Part shown: positions 10,408 to 21,234 of the stretch, in pieces
Numbering within the stretch: position 1 is the first letter of the stretch
Layout of the letters: each line of letters starts with the position of its first letter
Assembly: GCF_000275845.1 (NCBI RefSeq)
Contig: NW_006766888.1
Span: 518,622 to 582,621, forward strand
Reading direction: 5' to 3'
Origin: Dichomitus squalens LYAD-421 SS1
Taxonomy: Eukaryota > Basidiomycota > Agaricomycetes > Polyporales > Polyporaceae
Length of the DNA: 64,000 nt
Translations under genes and position numbers: made by a program
The notes under the pieces: generated by a model
The model's input: the letters and a program-made list of their open reading frames with translations, nothing else
What the model was told of the DNA's origin: nothing
The model's database searches: none

Positions 10408-13400
10408 CCTCGCAAGTCGCCTTCAATTTTTGACGAAGGTCAACGTAAGTGCGTTTCGAGAGTGGCGCACCGAGACGCTGACACTGACCCAAGAACTCGC
10501 GTACGTGACATAGACGTGCTGAGACTGGCGGCTCTAGCTCGCTTGAGGCGCGGATAATCACTCCTCAAGACCCGTTCCATCAACAGCCCGCACGTTCCCG
10601 ACAGGATGATATGACTGACTCTAACATAATGTTCTCCCCATGTCTGTGTTACGTGCGCATGTACGACCCCCAAGCTGGGACAGCTCCAACGGACCGTGTC
10701 AGACCTACCCTCCTATTCCGTTCCCAATCTCGTCCCCGGATGAATCCTCAAGCGTCACAGGAGAACAGCGGCCCATGTCTGCTGTCTCCATACTTTGTGT
10801 CTTTTGACGTGAGCCCCTCTAGACTGGACGCACGAGGCGCTACTGGGGATCAAACGGCCGTCGGCCTCGATCCTTCTCCTCGCCTCCACCCTGCGCCCGC
10901 ACACGGTCACCGCAACTTGCGTAAAGGTGATTGCGGACTCTTACTTTGAATTTCCCAAATTCGCTGCCGCTCTGGGTTTTTCGCGCTGAAAACCTGTTCC
11001 GCTCGTGGAGTATTTTGGGGTTGCAGCGCTGGGAGACGGGGATCGCGCTCGAGCCTGAGCACACCGTGGGTGCGGCGCCTGGACTAGGACGCGTCGGAGG
11101 TCCCCGCCGAGCTTTCCGCGCCTCGTTCCTTCCCTTACCACTTCGGCCAAGTGGCCTACTAACGCGTGTCAGAGCGGTCGGTGATCGCATGTCTGCAGCA
11201 TGTCGCGCTTGCAATTGACATGGTTCGCTCGGTAGTTTTTTAGGGTCAAGGTCGTGACGCAAGCGGTACCCTGTTCCTAGAGAATCAGTGCCGAGCATTT
11301 GTCTGTTGACCATCTAGGATGGATAGATTCCGGAGCCGGACGAATGTGCATCATCCTGCTGGCGCGTCCGCCGTATACCCGCTTGCAGGCGCGCGCACTG
11401 GTGCTTATGGTATCATTCGTTGGGCAGATGGACGTGCACATGTGCCGTGACTCACGGCATCATCGTTCAGGGAGCCGTTAGGGTTGCTGCTCCAAATCTT
11501 ACACGCCTTGAATTTGTAACTATATCTCTCGGGCGTTCTCCCCGGTACTCGGAGAACGCAGATAAATAGACGGAGACAAGGTGTCGAGAGAGCGGAACAA
11601 CAGACGCGTCTGAAAGCGCCTCAGAAGGTCAATAGCCGCGCAGGTCAGTCGGACCCACTGAAGTGACGCAGGAGATGCCTTCGTTTGCGCAGAAGGTACG
11701 GTACATAGGAGTATTGACAGGTTGCGCCACAGACATACGGTGCAAGGGGTGCCCAAGTGGTCTTTCTCGTCGCTTTCTCCTTCATCGCCTCGGACTCCGA
11801 GAAAGCTTCTCGTGAGGATAAAGGAGATCTACGCAATTGTAGCTAATACGGCTGAGGAGGACCGGGTTGTGTCAAGCCTGCTCACCCGGTGGAAGCGCAA
11901 ATACTATCAGGTGAGAAGAAGACTGGCACGACATGTGTCGCTGAGGGCTGCGTGTGTATTCCGTCCACGTTCAAGTTCTTGTGACCATGACGTTGCGATG
12001 ACGCTGTGGACTTCATCAATACATACCCAGCGCTGTGAGAGCGCACGCATCTGTTGACAGCATCGACAGACGTGACGGTTCCGCAGATATGAACAGGGCC
12101 GTAAGCCGATGGCCAACAACGGTCACTTCTCCGGAAAGATTTGACCAGACAACAGCGCGCCGACCCAAGTTTAGCTGACCGAATGTTCATTCTAAGATGT
12201 GGGGACGTTGAGGATGCGAACCATCATAGAAACATCTGTAATGAACGATTGGAGTCCTCCCGAATGGACATCATGTCAAGGATGTCGAACTTTCCCAAAT
12301 GCCAATGAGTGCGATGCCGTCATTTTGAAGGAGGTATTGTAAGTGTAGAGGCGCCATCACAACCTTGTAATGGGTCCGATACGCTGAGAATGGCCTTCAA
12401 GCTTGTAGTAAGGACGCAAGGCCAGGGCGCGCGAGCCCGACAGCGAAGACCATGGTATAAAGTTACCTGCAGATGAGGCAATGAACGCAACACATACAAG
12501 CTGTGTACCTGGGCGGTTACATAAGGAGCGATGGGAGCCCCAAATACACGATGCCACCGGTACGCAAGCCGCCGCGTCCGAACGGAAATGAGAACGCAGC
12601 GAGTTTCAAGATGTGGAGTAGTCGTCAATTCAATCGCCTGACCAGCCGTACTTAGCTTGAGTTTAAGGCACAAGAGGGGCTTGTGCAGGTCATATGGGTC
12701 CTGTGAGACGACCATTCAGACGAGCCAATGTGTTCGTTGAGAACGATGTGTGACGCCGCGTGTCACGGACGAGCAACCAACTTCTAAGTCAACCCGTGAA
12801 CGGAAAGGCGCCCGATGGCACAACAAACGGTCGCCGAGGAAGCCTCGCGGAAGAGCCCGACAACTGCTGTTTCGTCTTGCTTCCGATGATCCTCTTGTAC
12901 CATAATGTCTTCCTTGTCCCCTCGCACGACACACGTTTTCGGACCATTTAAACGATATGCTCTCTCCGTTGGCAGTTACTCCACGATCGCATGCTAGGCG
13001 GCGTGAATGCGGACATTGATCCCAAGCATTGAGAGGTGGTCTTCTGGCACACTATACACTCTCTACAGCAAGGTCTCGCTATTCAATTGTGATGCCTCAG
13101 CAACGCGGAGATTCGGCGGCGTCGCCATTCCGTAAGTGATCGAAAGCTTTTGCTCTTCGAAGCGCAGGTATCCGGGCATGAAGTCATCAGGTAAGGTGGT
13201 ATGTGCCGGACGTGCTGCCTTGTGTCTTGGCTCCGCGCGTTCACCTGTATGCTGGAGAGATATGGCGCAAATGTATCGTAACTTTCTCCGTCGCCGATGC
13301 AGCCTGCGGGTGCGGAGCTAAGTAAAAGTCCACTGAACCGAGACCTCTTGGCGGTGCGTCATGCGTTGTTACCTTTCTCCCCTGTTCAAATCATAGTTTC

Positions 13401-13717
13401 TGATAGTTTCTGTGTCTAGATCAACGATATCGCACGCATTGTGCTCCTAGGCGCGTGTCAGCCCAAGACGTCAAGATGCTGTCCGCCCTCGCTACCCCGT
13501 CGGTTCTCATCCGCAGAACTATCTCCCCCGAGAGTCCAGTCATCTGTGCCAGACTGCGTTTATTGATTGTCGTTCGTCATACTTCGCCCCCAGGGCTCTT
13601 CGCACCTTCTCATTGGCTCCCATCCCATCCTCAGAGGCCCCTTCAAGGAGCCGATGCTGAATACGCATCGTCATGCTCGACGCAGGTCCGAGCGCGCGGC
13701 ACACACCCAACGAGACA

Positions 13718-13723
13718 TATAAG
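13718..13723 (+). promoter_or_regulatory. TATA box of the 13.8-kb hydrophobin
   Basis: TATAAG, 109 bp upstream of the ATG at 13827. Confidence 0.55.
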
Positions 13724-13826
13724 AGCCACCTGCTTCCCAACACCTATCTGCAGCTCGAACCCGCCTTTCAAGCAGTTCACAGCTACTCCTTACAGCACTC
13801 TCAACCGCAATAGCCTTCCAGTCGAG

Positions 13827-14332
13827 ATGTTTTCGCGCGCCGTTACCTTCTTCTACATCCTCCTTTCCCTCACTATCCTTGCGGCCGCCATGCCCGGAGG
13901 TTCTCCCCCGGCGTCCCCCACCAAGACTGTCACGTTCACCGCCCCCGCGGCGAGCTCTACCAGCGCGGGCTCCTGCTCTACTGGCGCCATTCAGTGCTGC
14001 CACTCCGTGCAGAGCGTACGCATGAGATTGCAGAACTGCTTTCCCCATTACTGACTTCTGATGCAATGACAGGCAAGCGACCCCGCCGCATCGCTCCTTC
14101 TTGGCCTGCTCGGCATCGTCGTCCAAGGTGTGGACGTCCTTGTGGGTCTCACCTGCTCTCCCATCACCGTCATCGGTGTCGGCGGCGGCGAGTGCTCGGC
14201 CACGGCTGTGTGCTGCCAGGACAACAGCCATGTCAGTATCGTTTCCTGATATCTCGGCACCTAACGACCTACTCACTGCTCTCTCTGTAGGGCGGCCTCA
14301 TCTCCGTCGGCTGTCTCCCCATCAGCCTCTAA
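13827..14332 (+). CDS. Class I hydrophobin (129 aa)
   Basis: Exons 13827-14015, 14073-14231 and 14291-14332, phase-0 introns. The signal peptide MFSRAVTFFYILLSLTILAA is nearly the same as in the 1.0-kb copy, followed by a Pro/Ser/Thr linker and CSTGAIQCC. Exon 2 has [25 protein letters not shown] and VCC. It is 53 codons long, one fewer than in most copies because the loop before C5 is a GVGGGEC form. Exon 3 is GGLISVGCLPISL. The eight-Cys pattern is complete. This copy is the closest intact relative of the relic at 20.4 kb, which shares the IVV-GVDV block. Confidence 0.95.
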
Positions 14333-14709
14333 GGACGCAGCGCCTCCCGCAACCCTAGGCGCCGCGCGTTCGGCGCGTCGGGGTTGGAGTCCGGCTGCTC
14401 GCACAACAGAATCGGCATATGACAGTGTATTGATGTAGTTTGTAACTGCGCGAGTCCGAACGAGTAGGAGTCAGTCGTACGAGGAGCTCGAGCAATCATG
14501 AATGACTTTGGCTCGAGTTGGCGAATGCGTGAGTCTCGCGAGGTCGTCTATACTACCTACCTTGTCAGGTAAACTCCCGCCGTCATGCGAAGCTGTGCTC
14601 GGCGTGGTGTGCATCCAGTATCGGCAAGCGTCTGTGTCTGTGTTGACAGTTCGGCGCAACTAAGCTCAGCCACTAAGCCTAAGGCAGTCTAACACGACGG
14701 GCAGCGCTC

Positions 14710-14818
14710 ACACGACGGGCATTGGCCAATCCCCTGGACCCAAACCGGGACAGAGAAATGGCCTGGGAATGTCTCCGGTCCTGTTTGGGACCGCAGCATT
14801 GGCCAATGCCCGTCGTGT
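14710..14818. repeat. Inverted repeat with perfect 21-bp arms
   Basis: Arm 14710-14730 is the exact reverse complement of arm 14798-14818. The arms end inward in ATTGGCCAAT, itself a palindrome. The 67-bp interior is also imperfectly self-complementary: a GGACCCAAACC-like block faces a GTTTGGGACC-like block. A partial copy of the outer ACACGACGGGC word occurs just upstream near 14694. The unit could be a miniature foldback element or a cruciform-forming site. No flanking target-site duplication is obvious. Confidence 0.8.
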
Positions 14819-15761
14819 CAGAATACCTTCGCGTGAAACGGATGTCTGTTTGCGAGACAGTCCTAACTTGTCCCTTTGCCGACGCGGGTCGAAGGGCGCT
14901 AAAGGGTCGGCAATGAGGAAGTTGTACTCGCCCAGAGGTTCTGCAGCCCTTTCAGAAAAAACGATGTGAGGCGGTGCCCGTCGCGTAATTATAAGCTAAG
15001 TACCAGCCCTAGGCTGCCGAATTAGCGAGAAGTCATTTCCTGATTTGGAAGCCCGATTATCTCGTGGGATCATCGTCCCAGCCGAGTACTTGCGAGCTAC
15101 TCTTCGCATGGTTGTGCACCTTGAACAAGAGCATCCATCGCCTTGCATCCGCTGAAGCCAACGCACGGTTGCGAGAATATTGCTGCCACTCACCGTACCT
15201 GACGGGCATGCTATGCCACAGTTGTGCTCTAGTACGTGGCCGCGCGACGGCAGCAGAAGGCGCGTGACGTCGCGACGCACACAACGCCGCGACCACCAAC
15301 CTCGTGTGAGCCATCGCTGCTGCATCTTCTCATCCGACAAACGCGCACACTTACTTCGATCCTGCCAGCCTACGGGGCCCGTTAGCCTCCCCGCATCATC
15401 GAGGCCGCTATGCCGCCGCACGCACACATGCTCACCAGGAAAGCCGCACGCAACGAGGACCGCACCGAGTCCCTCCCCACGCCAAGCGGGCCGCGCGTAC
15501 TTTCCAGCTACGAACGCTGCGGCCGTCCCATGCATATCTCCGTGTATGTCGCCAAAACACCTCCAGACGTCCAGAGATCCCGGTAAGTCGGTGCGCCTGA
15601 CATACCTCGCCGTGATACACGTCACGGCCGCGGCCGACCCCCGCTCCCTATGATCAGACGGACGTGCGGGCCACACCGCCCTCGGCGGACATGCCTCCGA
15701 CCTCCGACGGGCAGCTGGTGAGCAAGAGCCGAGCAATGGTTGTCCAGACCCGTGTGGATAC

Positions 15762-15789
15762 TACAATAGAACATGCATGTTCTATTGTA
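15762..15789. repeat. Perfect 28-bp palindrome
   Basis: The half-site TACAATAGAACATG is followed directly by its exact reverse complement, with no spacer. It is AT-rich in a GC-rich context and lies about 50 bp before the foldback element. It might be a dimeric protein-binding site or the tip of a larger degenerate hairpin. It is not a terminator, as no gene ends here. Confidence 0.8.
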
Positions 15790-15837
15790 TACGGCCCGAC
15801 CCGTAGGTCTCGGACGGGCCCAGGAAAGCCCATACAC

Positions 15838-16412
15838 CACACGGCAGGGAACCAGTTGTTTTCGATCCTCGAAAAGGCGGTGAGAAGGGGACGCGTTAGT
15901 TCCCCCTTCCTCGCCATAATCGGGCAACTTTTTGCGCCGTTACAGCGATTACTACCGGAAGAATTTCCCACGACTTTCGGCGTGGCGAAAACAATATCTG
16001 CTGCAAATATTGCTTTCCGACCATCGAGAAGTGGTCGTGTTGTTTACGATAATGGCGACTTTCTCCCTATTCTATACGTCATTGGATTTCCGAGGCCATA
16101 TATCAACGGGGGAAGTGCCCTAGAAGGCAAATAGTCATTTTGCTCGGATGGCCAAAAGGGGTTGGCGCTGCACGAAATAGGTGGAAAGTTGCCATGATGG
16201 TAAATGCTATGACCGCTTTTCGACAGTCGAGAAGCTCTGAGAATGGACATTGATCTCGCCATGTCAGCACTCACGGGAACCTGATGAGGCAGTGTACCAT
16301 TTATCAGCCCGAAAACTTGTCCAATAGTGGCGAGGAAGGTAAACTATTGCGTCCCCTTTCTTCTGCCTTTCCGAGGGTCGAAAACATTCGGTTCCCTACC
16401 GTGCCACCGTCG
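15838..16412. mobile_element. Foldback (long inverted repeat) element, about 575 bp, degenerate
   Basis: The left arm, from about 15838 to 16080, is imperfectly complementary over roughly 240 bp to the right arm, about 16165 to 16412. Outer ends read ACGGCAGGGAACC on the left and, reverse-complemented, ACGGTAGGGAACC on the right. Further matched blocks are TGTTTTCGA, AGGGGACGC and CTTCCTCGCC. The inner part pairs CGAGAAGTGGTCG-like with CGAAAAGCGGTCA-like sequence. The centre near 16126 is a short loop. No transposase frame is present, so it would be non-autonomous. Shorter relatives lie at about 45.0 and 46.7 kb. Exact ends and target duplication could not be fixed by eye. Confidence 0.7.
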
Positions 16413-16542
16413 TATGAACGGCTGTACCACATGCTTGGAAACCACGAATCAGCTCTCCGGGTCGAACAAGCACGGGCGGTTCAGAGCTAGTACTCTCTGC
16501 TCTCGTGTTTACTCCGTCAATCGGCAGCTCTACTTATCAAAG

Positions 16543-16860
16543 ATGCTCCCCTGCGCGGTACATGTCTCGTTCATACTCTTCCTCCCGATCCTAGCTGATC
16601 ACTCTGTCGAGTCTGAGCGTCGGAACCAGTCTCTGGCTCTGACTTAGGTTACTAACAACTTCAAATCGCCCAGAGTAGACTCCGATCGCATGTGCGGCAC
16701 TCTGACGATTGCTGCTCCATCATCAGGCGAACCTGTCATCATCTATATTCCTGTGATATTGGAAGACGTTCTCAAATATCGTCGGAAGGACCATTCAGTC
16801 GGGGGCTCTGCTATTCTTGCGATGCAGGCGAAGGCAGCAGTGTGGTGCTGACAGTACTAC
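16543..16860 (+). pseudogene. Decayed class I hydrophobin copy
   Basis: ATG at 16543 opens MLPCAVHVSFILFLPILA, which aligns position by position with the hydrophobin start MFSRAVTFFYILLSLTILA. Downstream, SDDCCSII resembles the C2-C3 region, and a further frame reads IPVILEDVL then GGSAILAMQAKAAVWC, echoing GIVLEGVE and [13 protein letters not shown]. The parts lie in different frames with stops between them, most cysteines are gone, and no GGLISIGC exon is found. The ancestry call is by pattern only. Confidence 0.5.
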
Positions 16861-17474
16861 GTCCCCGCGCGGACTTGTTCGATAGCCTGCAGAGGAAGCC
16901 GAGGGAAGGCAAGGCAATATTGGACTTCTCTTCCTACCGGTTCGGGAACCTAGCAAGGCACGCGGCCCCGGTTCTGTACGTCGAGCCACCGACCTGACTT
17001 TTCCAGGCTGACTGCGGGTCCGCTACATAGTATGGACGAGACGGGGATTGTCGAGTCGAGCACGCATGACGAGTTGCTGGGAAAGAAGGGCGAGTACGCG
17101 CGGCTTTGCAACCCGCATCGTGTATGTTAATCTGGAAGGGTAGGCTGCAAGGGCCCAATGTGTAGATTGTCCAATAATCACGTCGATCTCGGTTATGATG
17201 CATGGATGATCTCATATGACTTGTCGTTGCGGTACAGGACGCGCGCCCGTCCCTCGCGTTGGCACACCCTAGGGCTTATATGTAAGACAGATTAGACGTT
17301 GTCGCCCCTCCCTACCGTCGAGTGTCGTACGCGAGCAAACGTGGAAAGTTCAAGAACACGATGCTTGCTGTCTGCGTTGATACTCGGCAGCAAAGGACGG
17401 AAAGGTATCACAGGACAAGCTACGCCGACTGTAGAACCACAAGCTACTCTTTTGGGGTTCCTGCTGTTTACCCA
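16861..17474. other. Spacer
   Basis: About 600 bp between the hydrophobin relic and the 3' end of the 17.5-kb hydrophobin. Nothing else recognised. Confidence 0.45.
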
Positions 17475-17916
17475 TCACAAAAAGATAGGGACGCAGCCTA
17501 TGTTCACAAGTCCTCCCTGAAGGATATGCTTGAGCGTACAAACATCATGGCGAAGCATGAAAACTCCTTACATAGGAGTGGTTGTCGCAACAGACGGGAG
17601 TTTGTGCACAGGTGGAACCGTCCACGGAGCCAGTATTGATCGGGCTGCAGTTGATGGCGAGGAGGTCTCCGGTAGACTCGAGCGCAAGCCCGAGCAGCGT
17701 GATGATGGCGCTGCCCGTGGGCGAGTTCGTCTGCAAGTCTGAGGGTCAGGCTTCTATTGTCTCAAGTCAAGCGACGTGCGCGAGTATCACCTCAGTGGTG
17801 TCTTCGCAGCACTGGATGGGACCGGTGTTGCAGTCGTACGGGTCTCCACGAGTGACGAAGGCGGCGGCAAGAGAAGACGCTGCGAGGACAGCAGAAAAGA
17901 CAGCGTAGAGATGCAT
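17475..17916 (-). CDS. Class I hydrophobin, divergent copy (108 aa)
   Basis: Exons 17916-17791, 17730-17572 and 17516-17475, phase-0 introns of 60 and 55 nt. The signal peptide MHLYAVFSAVLAASSLAAAF differs from the MF(S/A/P)R start of the others. Cys pattern: CNTGPIQCC, then AIITLLGLALESTGDLL, NCSPI, STCA and VCC, and finally GGLVNIGCVPIFL. All eight Cys are in place, so it should fold normally. Exon 2 begins TNSPTG instead of ASDPA or SD. It is the most divergent intact member, which suggests an older duplication or different selection. The start codon at 17916 is the only ATG giving a signal peptide. Confidence 0.93.
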
Positions 17917-20437
17917 GACCATTAATGTGGACGGCGGTGACAGCCTGACGGGGCAAGAGCCAATGAGCGTAGTAAGAAGCGGCGCGCGACGAACTGGAGG
18001 AGCTGGCGGACTCGGCGCAACACCTCCGGCGTTTTATGCAGCGGTGTGTGGACCCCTATGCTGCTCAGCCAGCACAGCGGCGTTGACTCACTCGCGGCAG
18101 CCAGAGGAGTGCTTCCCGATCCGTGGAGTTGTCTTTCAGTTCTGCACTGGGCTCGTAGAACCCGCCTGCGTCCTAATCCGGCAAGGCCGCGTCCCGACCG
18201 AGTAGGAGTGCGACATGTGAGGGTGTATGGTGGAATGAATGAACACGATCGGGCAGGGAAGGTGTAGCTCGCCTCAAAGTCAACGACGGGCGACGGGCAG
18301 TGGCGTTGCGGATCGACAGAGAGCAGTCAGCGATACTTGGGAACGCGTTTCTTCACAGAAGGCTCCTACCTGAATGTCACGGAGAGGCTACAACAGATGG
18401 CCTGTTCGGAGCAAACCCGGCTGTGGGCCTGCCGAGGCCCCAAGTGAAGCGAGGGGACCTGGACAGAAGCGTCTCAGGCCCTGGACATCAGTGGGTCACA
18501 TCGACGCGTCTTCACGCAACTAGATTTCGGTTCACTTACTATCATATGCGGTGTGCGTGTCGAGCAATATTCTATCCGACGTCCTGTCATGTCTGCGGCG
18601 TGCGCTCAGAAGCCCCCCAGACGTCCTAGTACCAACGCCTGCCAACGAAGCCGTGTCTGTCAGGAAACGCGCGGGGGATCTCCTTGAGGTTCGTAGGTTT
18701 CACGACTGCTCAGAAGCGAAGTATCAGACACAGGCTTGCGCCGCATGGATGGGACCCCGGTGAGGAGTCATTCCCTCTCATCCTGTGATGTCTGCAGCTT
18801 CGGGCTCCCATCTCGGGATAGCGCCGGGACGGGTCTCCGACGACCACGGCGAGAACCTGATAAACCGGAGAGCTCTCAACCTCCCCGTAGCGGGGAAGGC
18901 ATGCGGGGCACAGCATGCCGCAGACTCTGGCAGCCCGATGGCATGTCCGCTGCTGACCGTGGTTCGGAGTCGACGCTTATGGGGCGGCATGAGCGGGCAG
19001 TGTGAGTCCAGGAGGCTGCTGATCAGAACGCAGAACCCTGCACAAACCGAGTCTATCGGGCGATCCAGCACATTCCCTCATACAGAACTGTGAGGCGTAC
19101 TCTTTGACCTGACGTGATAGTTCCGAGGGACGAGCTGAAAGTAGAAGTGGGAATCAGCAATGAGAATAACTGCCTCATGTGGAGGAAGCGTACTGGAGAG
19201 CGACAGATGTGCGTCTACAGCGCAACAAAGTTTCAACAGCTAGCATGCTGCGGCCGCACATCGTTGACACTGTGGGCGGCATCTGGCACGATGAAGACGT
19301 CGTGCGGGTGAAGGGGCGGATTTCATAGCGCGAAGAAGGCTCTATGATCAGCTGTGCAAACGAACACCTCGCTGCCCGACCACGAAGAAAGAAGGCATGC
19401 GAAGTGAGTTGAAACGGGACCTGGGCATTGGAGCCTTCAGCAACCATTCCAGGGTGGACGTCGGAACTGCTCCCCACCAACAACAGACCGGGATTCTGTG
19501 CGCCATATCGGTTGCAGACAGAGAGTCTCATTATATTATAGGACGGGAAAACAACCAGCAAGGAGGCAGAAGCACGCGTCGCCTGCACGTCTTCCAAATG
19601 GGAGATTCGCAGGGCCTTCTCGCCAGTTCCTGGATCGGAATCGAGCAGCCCCGCCATGATCGCTCGTGCGCTCACCGTACAACGTCAACTCCGATGACCG
19701 TTGCAATATATCTCCGGAGGACGCCGTGCACGGGTCAACGCGGCCCCTGCCACCGTAGATGCCACCGTAGACCTGACAAGCACAAGGCTAAGGTGCCCCT
19801 GCTTAGTCGTGTGCACAAAAGGCAGCCGTTCCGATATATTGCAAGCGCCTCGCGCCCAAGGCGTCTCTGGCCAACCTTGAGGAGAAACAGAAGGGGTCAG
19901 CAAACCCCCGCGACGGGTCATCTTTACGAATGGCCGACCATGGGACTGATGGCATACCCGTGACAGTGCCCGGTGGAAGGGGCTTGGCGGACGACTGCCA
20001 TGGGTAGCATAGAACCGTCCTCGGCACAAGAGTGACCCATGACTGCCACCAGCAACGCGGACGTTGAGATGTTAAAGAAGAGTTCGATAGAGTTGGGTTT
20101 CCCTCGGACAATTGGCATGATAGTCTGTCAACAAGTCTTCAGTCCGAACACGACGCGTCAGTAGTATTACGGGTCTGTTTTGCACCTGCGAAGAGGCGAT
20201 GTCCCGTCGGCAGACAGGCGAATTGGTACAGATCCCCACGGACGACCGCACCGGCCAAGGTCGCGGGCGTGACTAGGGACGAAAGCGTCGCTTCGCTGAG
20301 GACCGCCCGACGAGGCCAGCAAGCGACGCCTGGAGTCACACGAAGACCTGCTCAGAGTCCCGTCAGCGTCCTATAAGGCCTATCGACTCCACAAAGTAGA
20401 CCTGCCTCACCGGCCGTACTGAAACCAAAGTGCCAAC
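17917..20437. other. 2.5-kb spacer
   Basis: Contains the 17.5-kb hydrophobin promoter. Several long open frames occur on both strands (for example minus strand 19675-19175 and plus strand 19397-19963) without a domain or a coherent splice model. Nothing else is supported. Confidence 0.4.
18032..18037 (-). promoter_or_regulatory. TATA-like box of the 17.5-kb hydrophobin
   Basis: ATAAAA on the minus strand, about 116 bp upstream of the ATG at 17916; a weaker match than in front of the other copies. Confidence 0.4.
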
Positions 20438-20830
20438 GTGCTCCCTCACTTTGTCGCTGTCCTCCCGGTCGTCGCCGCCCTTGCTGTTGACAACGAGCCT
20501 ACAGCCACTGCCACCATAACCGCGCCCGGCCCCCTGAAGGGCACGACCTCATGTACAATGACGACGTTTAGTGCTAGAACGGGCTTCATACATACGCTTT
20601 TGACGTCATTTGAACATATGCGGCTTGCGTAGCTGACGCTTCCCGCTGCGGTAGGCGATCCCGTCACCTCCGATTATTCGGTGTCCTTAGCTTTGTCATT
20701 GTCGTTCGGGGCGTCGACGTCGTGTTCGGGCTCACTTCCTCGCTCCACAACGTCCTCAGCCTCCAGACCGGCAAGCGATCCGAGCAGGCAGTAAGCTGCA
20801 ACGACAACGGCTTCGTCAGTGTCTACCCTC
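20438..20830 (+). pseudogene. Decayed class I hydrophobin copy
   Basis: The frame at 20438 begins (with GTG) LPHFVAVLPVVAALAVDNEPT, then a Thr/Ala/Pro-rich TATATITAPGPL linker like that of the 13.8-kb copy. After a break, the frame near 20668-20820 reads LFGVLSFVIVVRGVDVVFGL followed by SSL, matching LLLGLLGIVVQGVDVLVGLTCSPI of the 13.8-kb hydrophobin, and then QAVSCNDNGFV against TAVCCQDNSHV. Cysteines C4, C5 and one of the CC pair are lost, the start is not ATG, and no terminal GGLIS-GC exon is seen. A TATA-like TATAAGG remains at 20372-20377. It is a clear relic of a tandem copy. Confidence 0.75.
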
Positions 20831-21234
20831 TTGTGAGTTCAAATATCGGCCATACCATCGATGCTGTGTCGGCAATTTGAATTTACGGCATCTGGCCGTT
20901 TGTACGCCTATAAGTTTCCATAGCTTACTGTATATCTGCTCAGTGCGAGAGAGTGCTTGGCCATTATGGATCTGCATGCATTCTGACACCCCCCATTCCA
21001 CCCCATCTGTAGATAGCTCATAGAAGCTCTGGCAAGGGATTTCCACGAGCCCTGCCTGGGATTGTATCAGTGGTCCTCTTCCGTACAGTTCAAAATAGGC
21101 GAACCAGTCACTTCGACGGTCAGAAGCCTTCTTGAGCCACAAATCCCCTGCGCATCAATGCGCTCATCGCGCCTATGTGCATAGCTTGCAATCGAAAGCG
21201 AGAATGGACATGATGTGACGATACATGATACGAA
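20831..21234. other. Spacer
   Basis: About 400 bp between the relic and the 3' end of the proteasome gene. It marks the border from the hydrophobin cluster to the housekeeping block. No gene seen. Confidence 0.45.

Larger units (their letters stand above)
10297..13826. other. 3.5-kb gene-poor spacer
   Basis: Divergent hydrophobin promoters bound it. Open frames of up to about 157 codons (for example minus strand 11313-10840) lack recognisable domains, show no signal peptide and have overlapping counterparts on the other strand. No gene is supported. Confidence 0.45.
14333..16542. other. Spacer rich in inverted repeats
   Basis: No gene is supported here. It holds a 21-bp inverted repeat, a 28-bp palindrome and a foldback element, each listed separately. 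Open frames within the foldback arms appear on both strands, which is a consequence of the inverted symmetry. Confidence 0.5.

Noticed and set aside
10840..11313. 157-codon minus-strand frame
   Set aside because: Arg/Gly/Pro-rich with no domain or splice structure, and mirrored by an open frame on the plus strand; typical of GC-rich non-coding DNA.
15664..16647. Several plus- and minus-strand frames of 60-156 codons
   Set aside because: They lie in or beside the foldback element; the inverted arms create mirrored frames on both strands, and no domain or start context supports coding.
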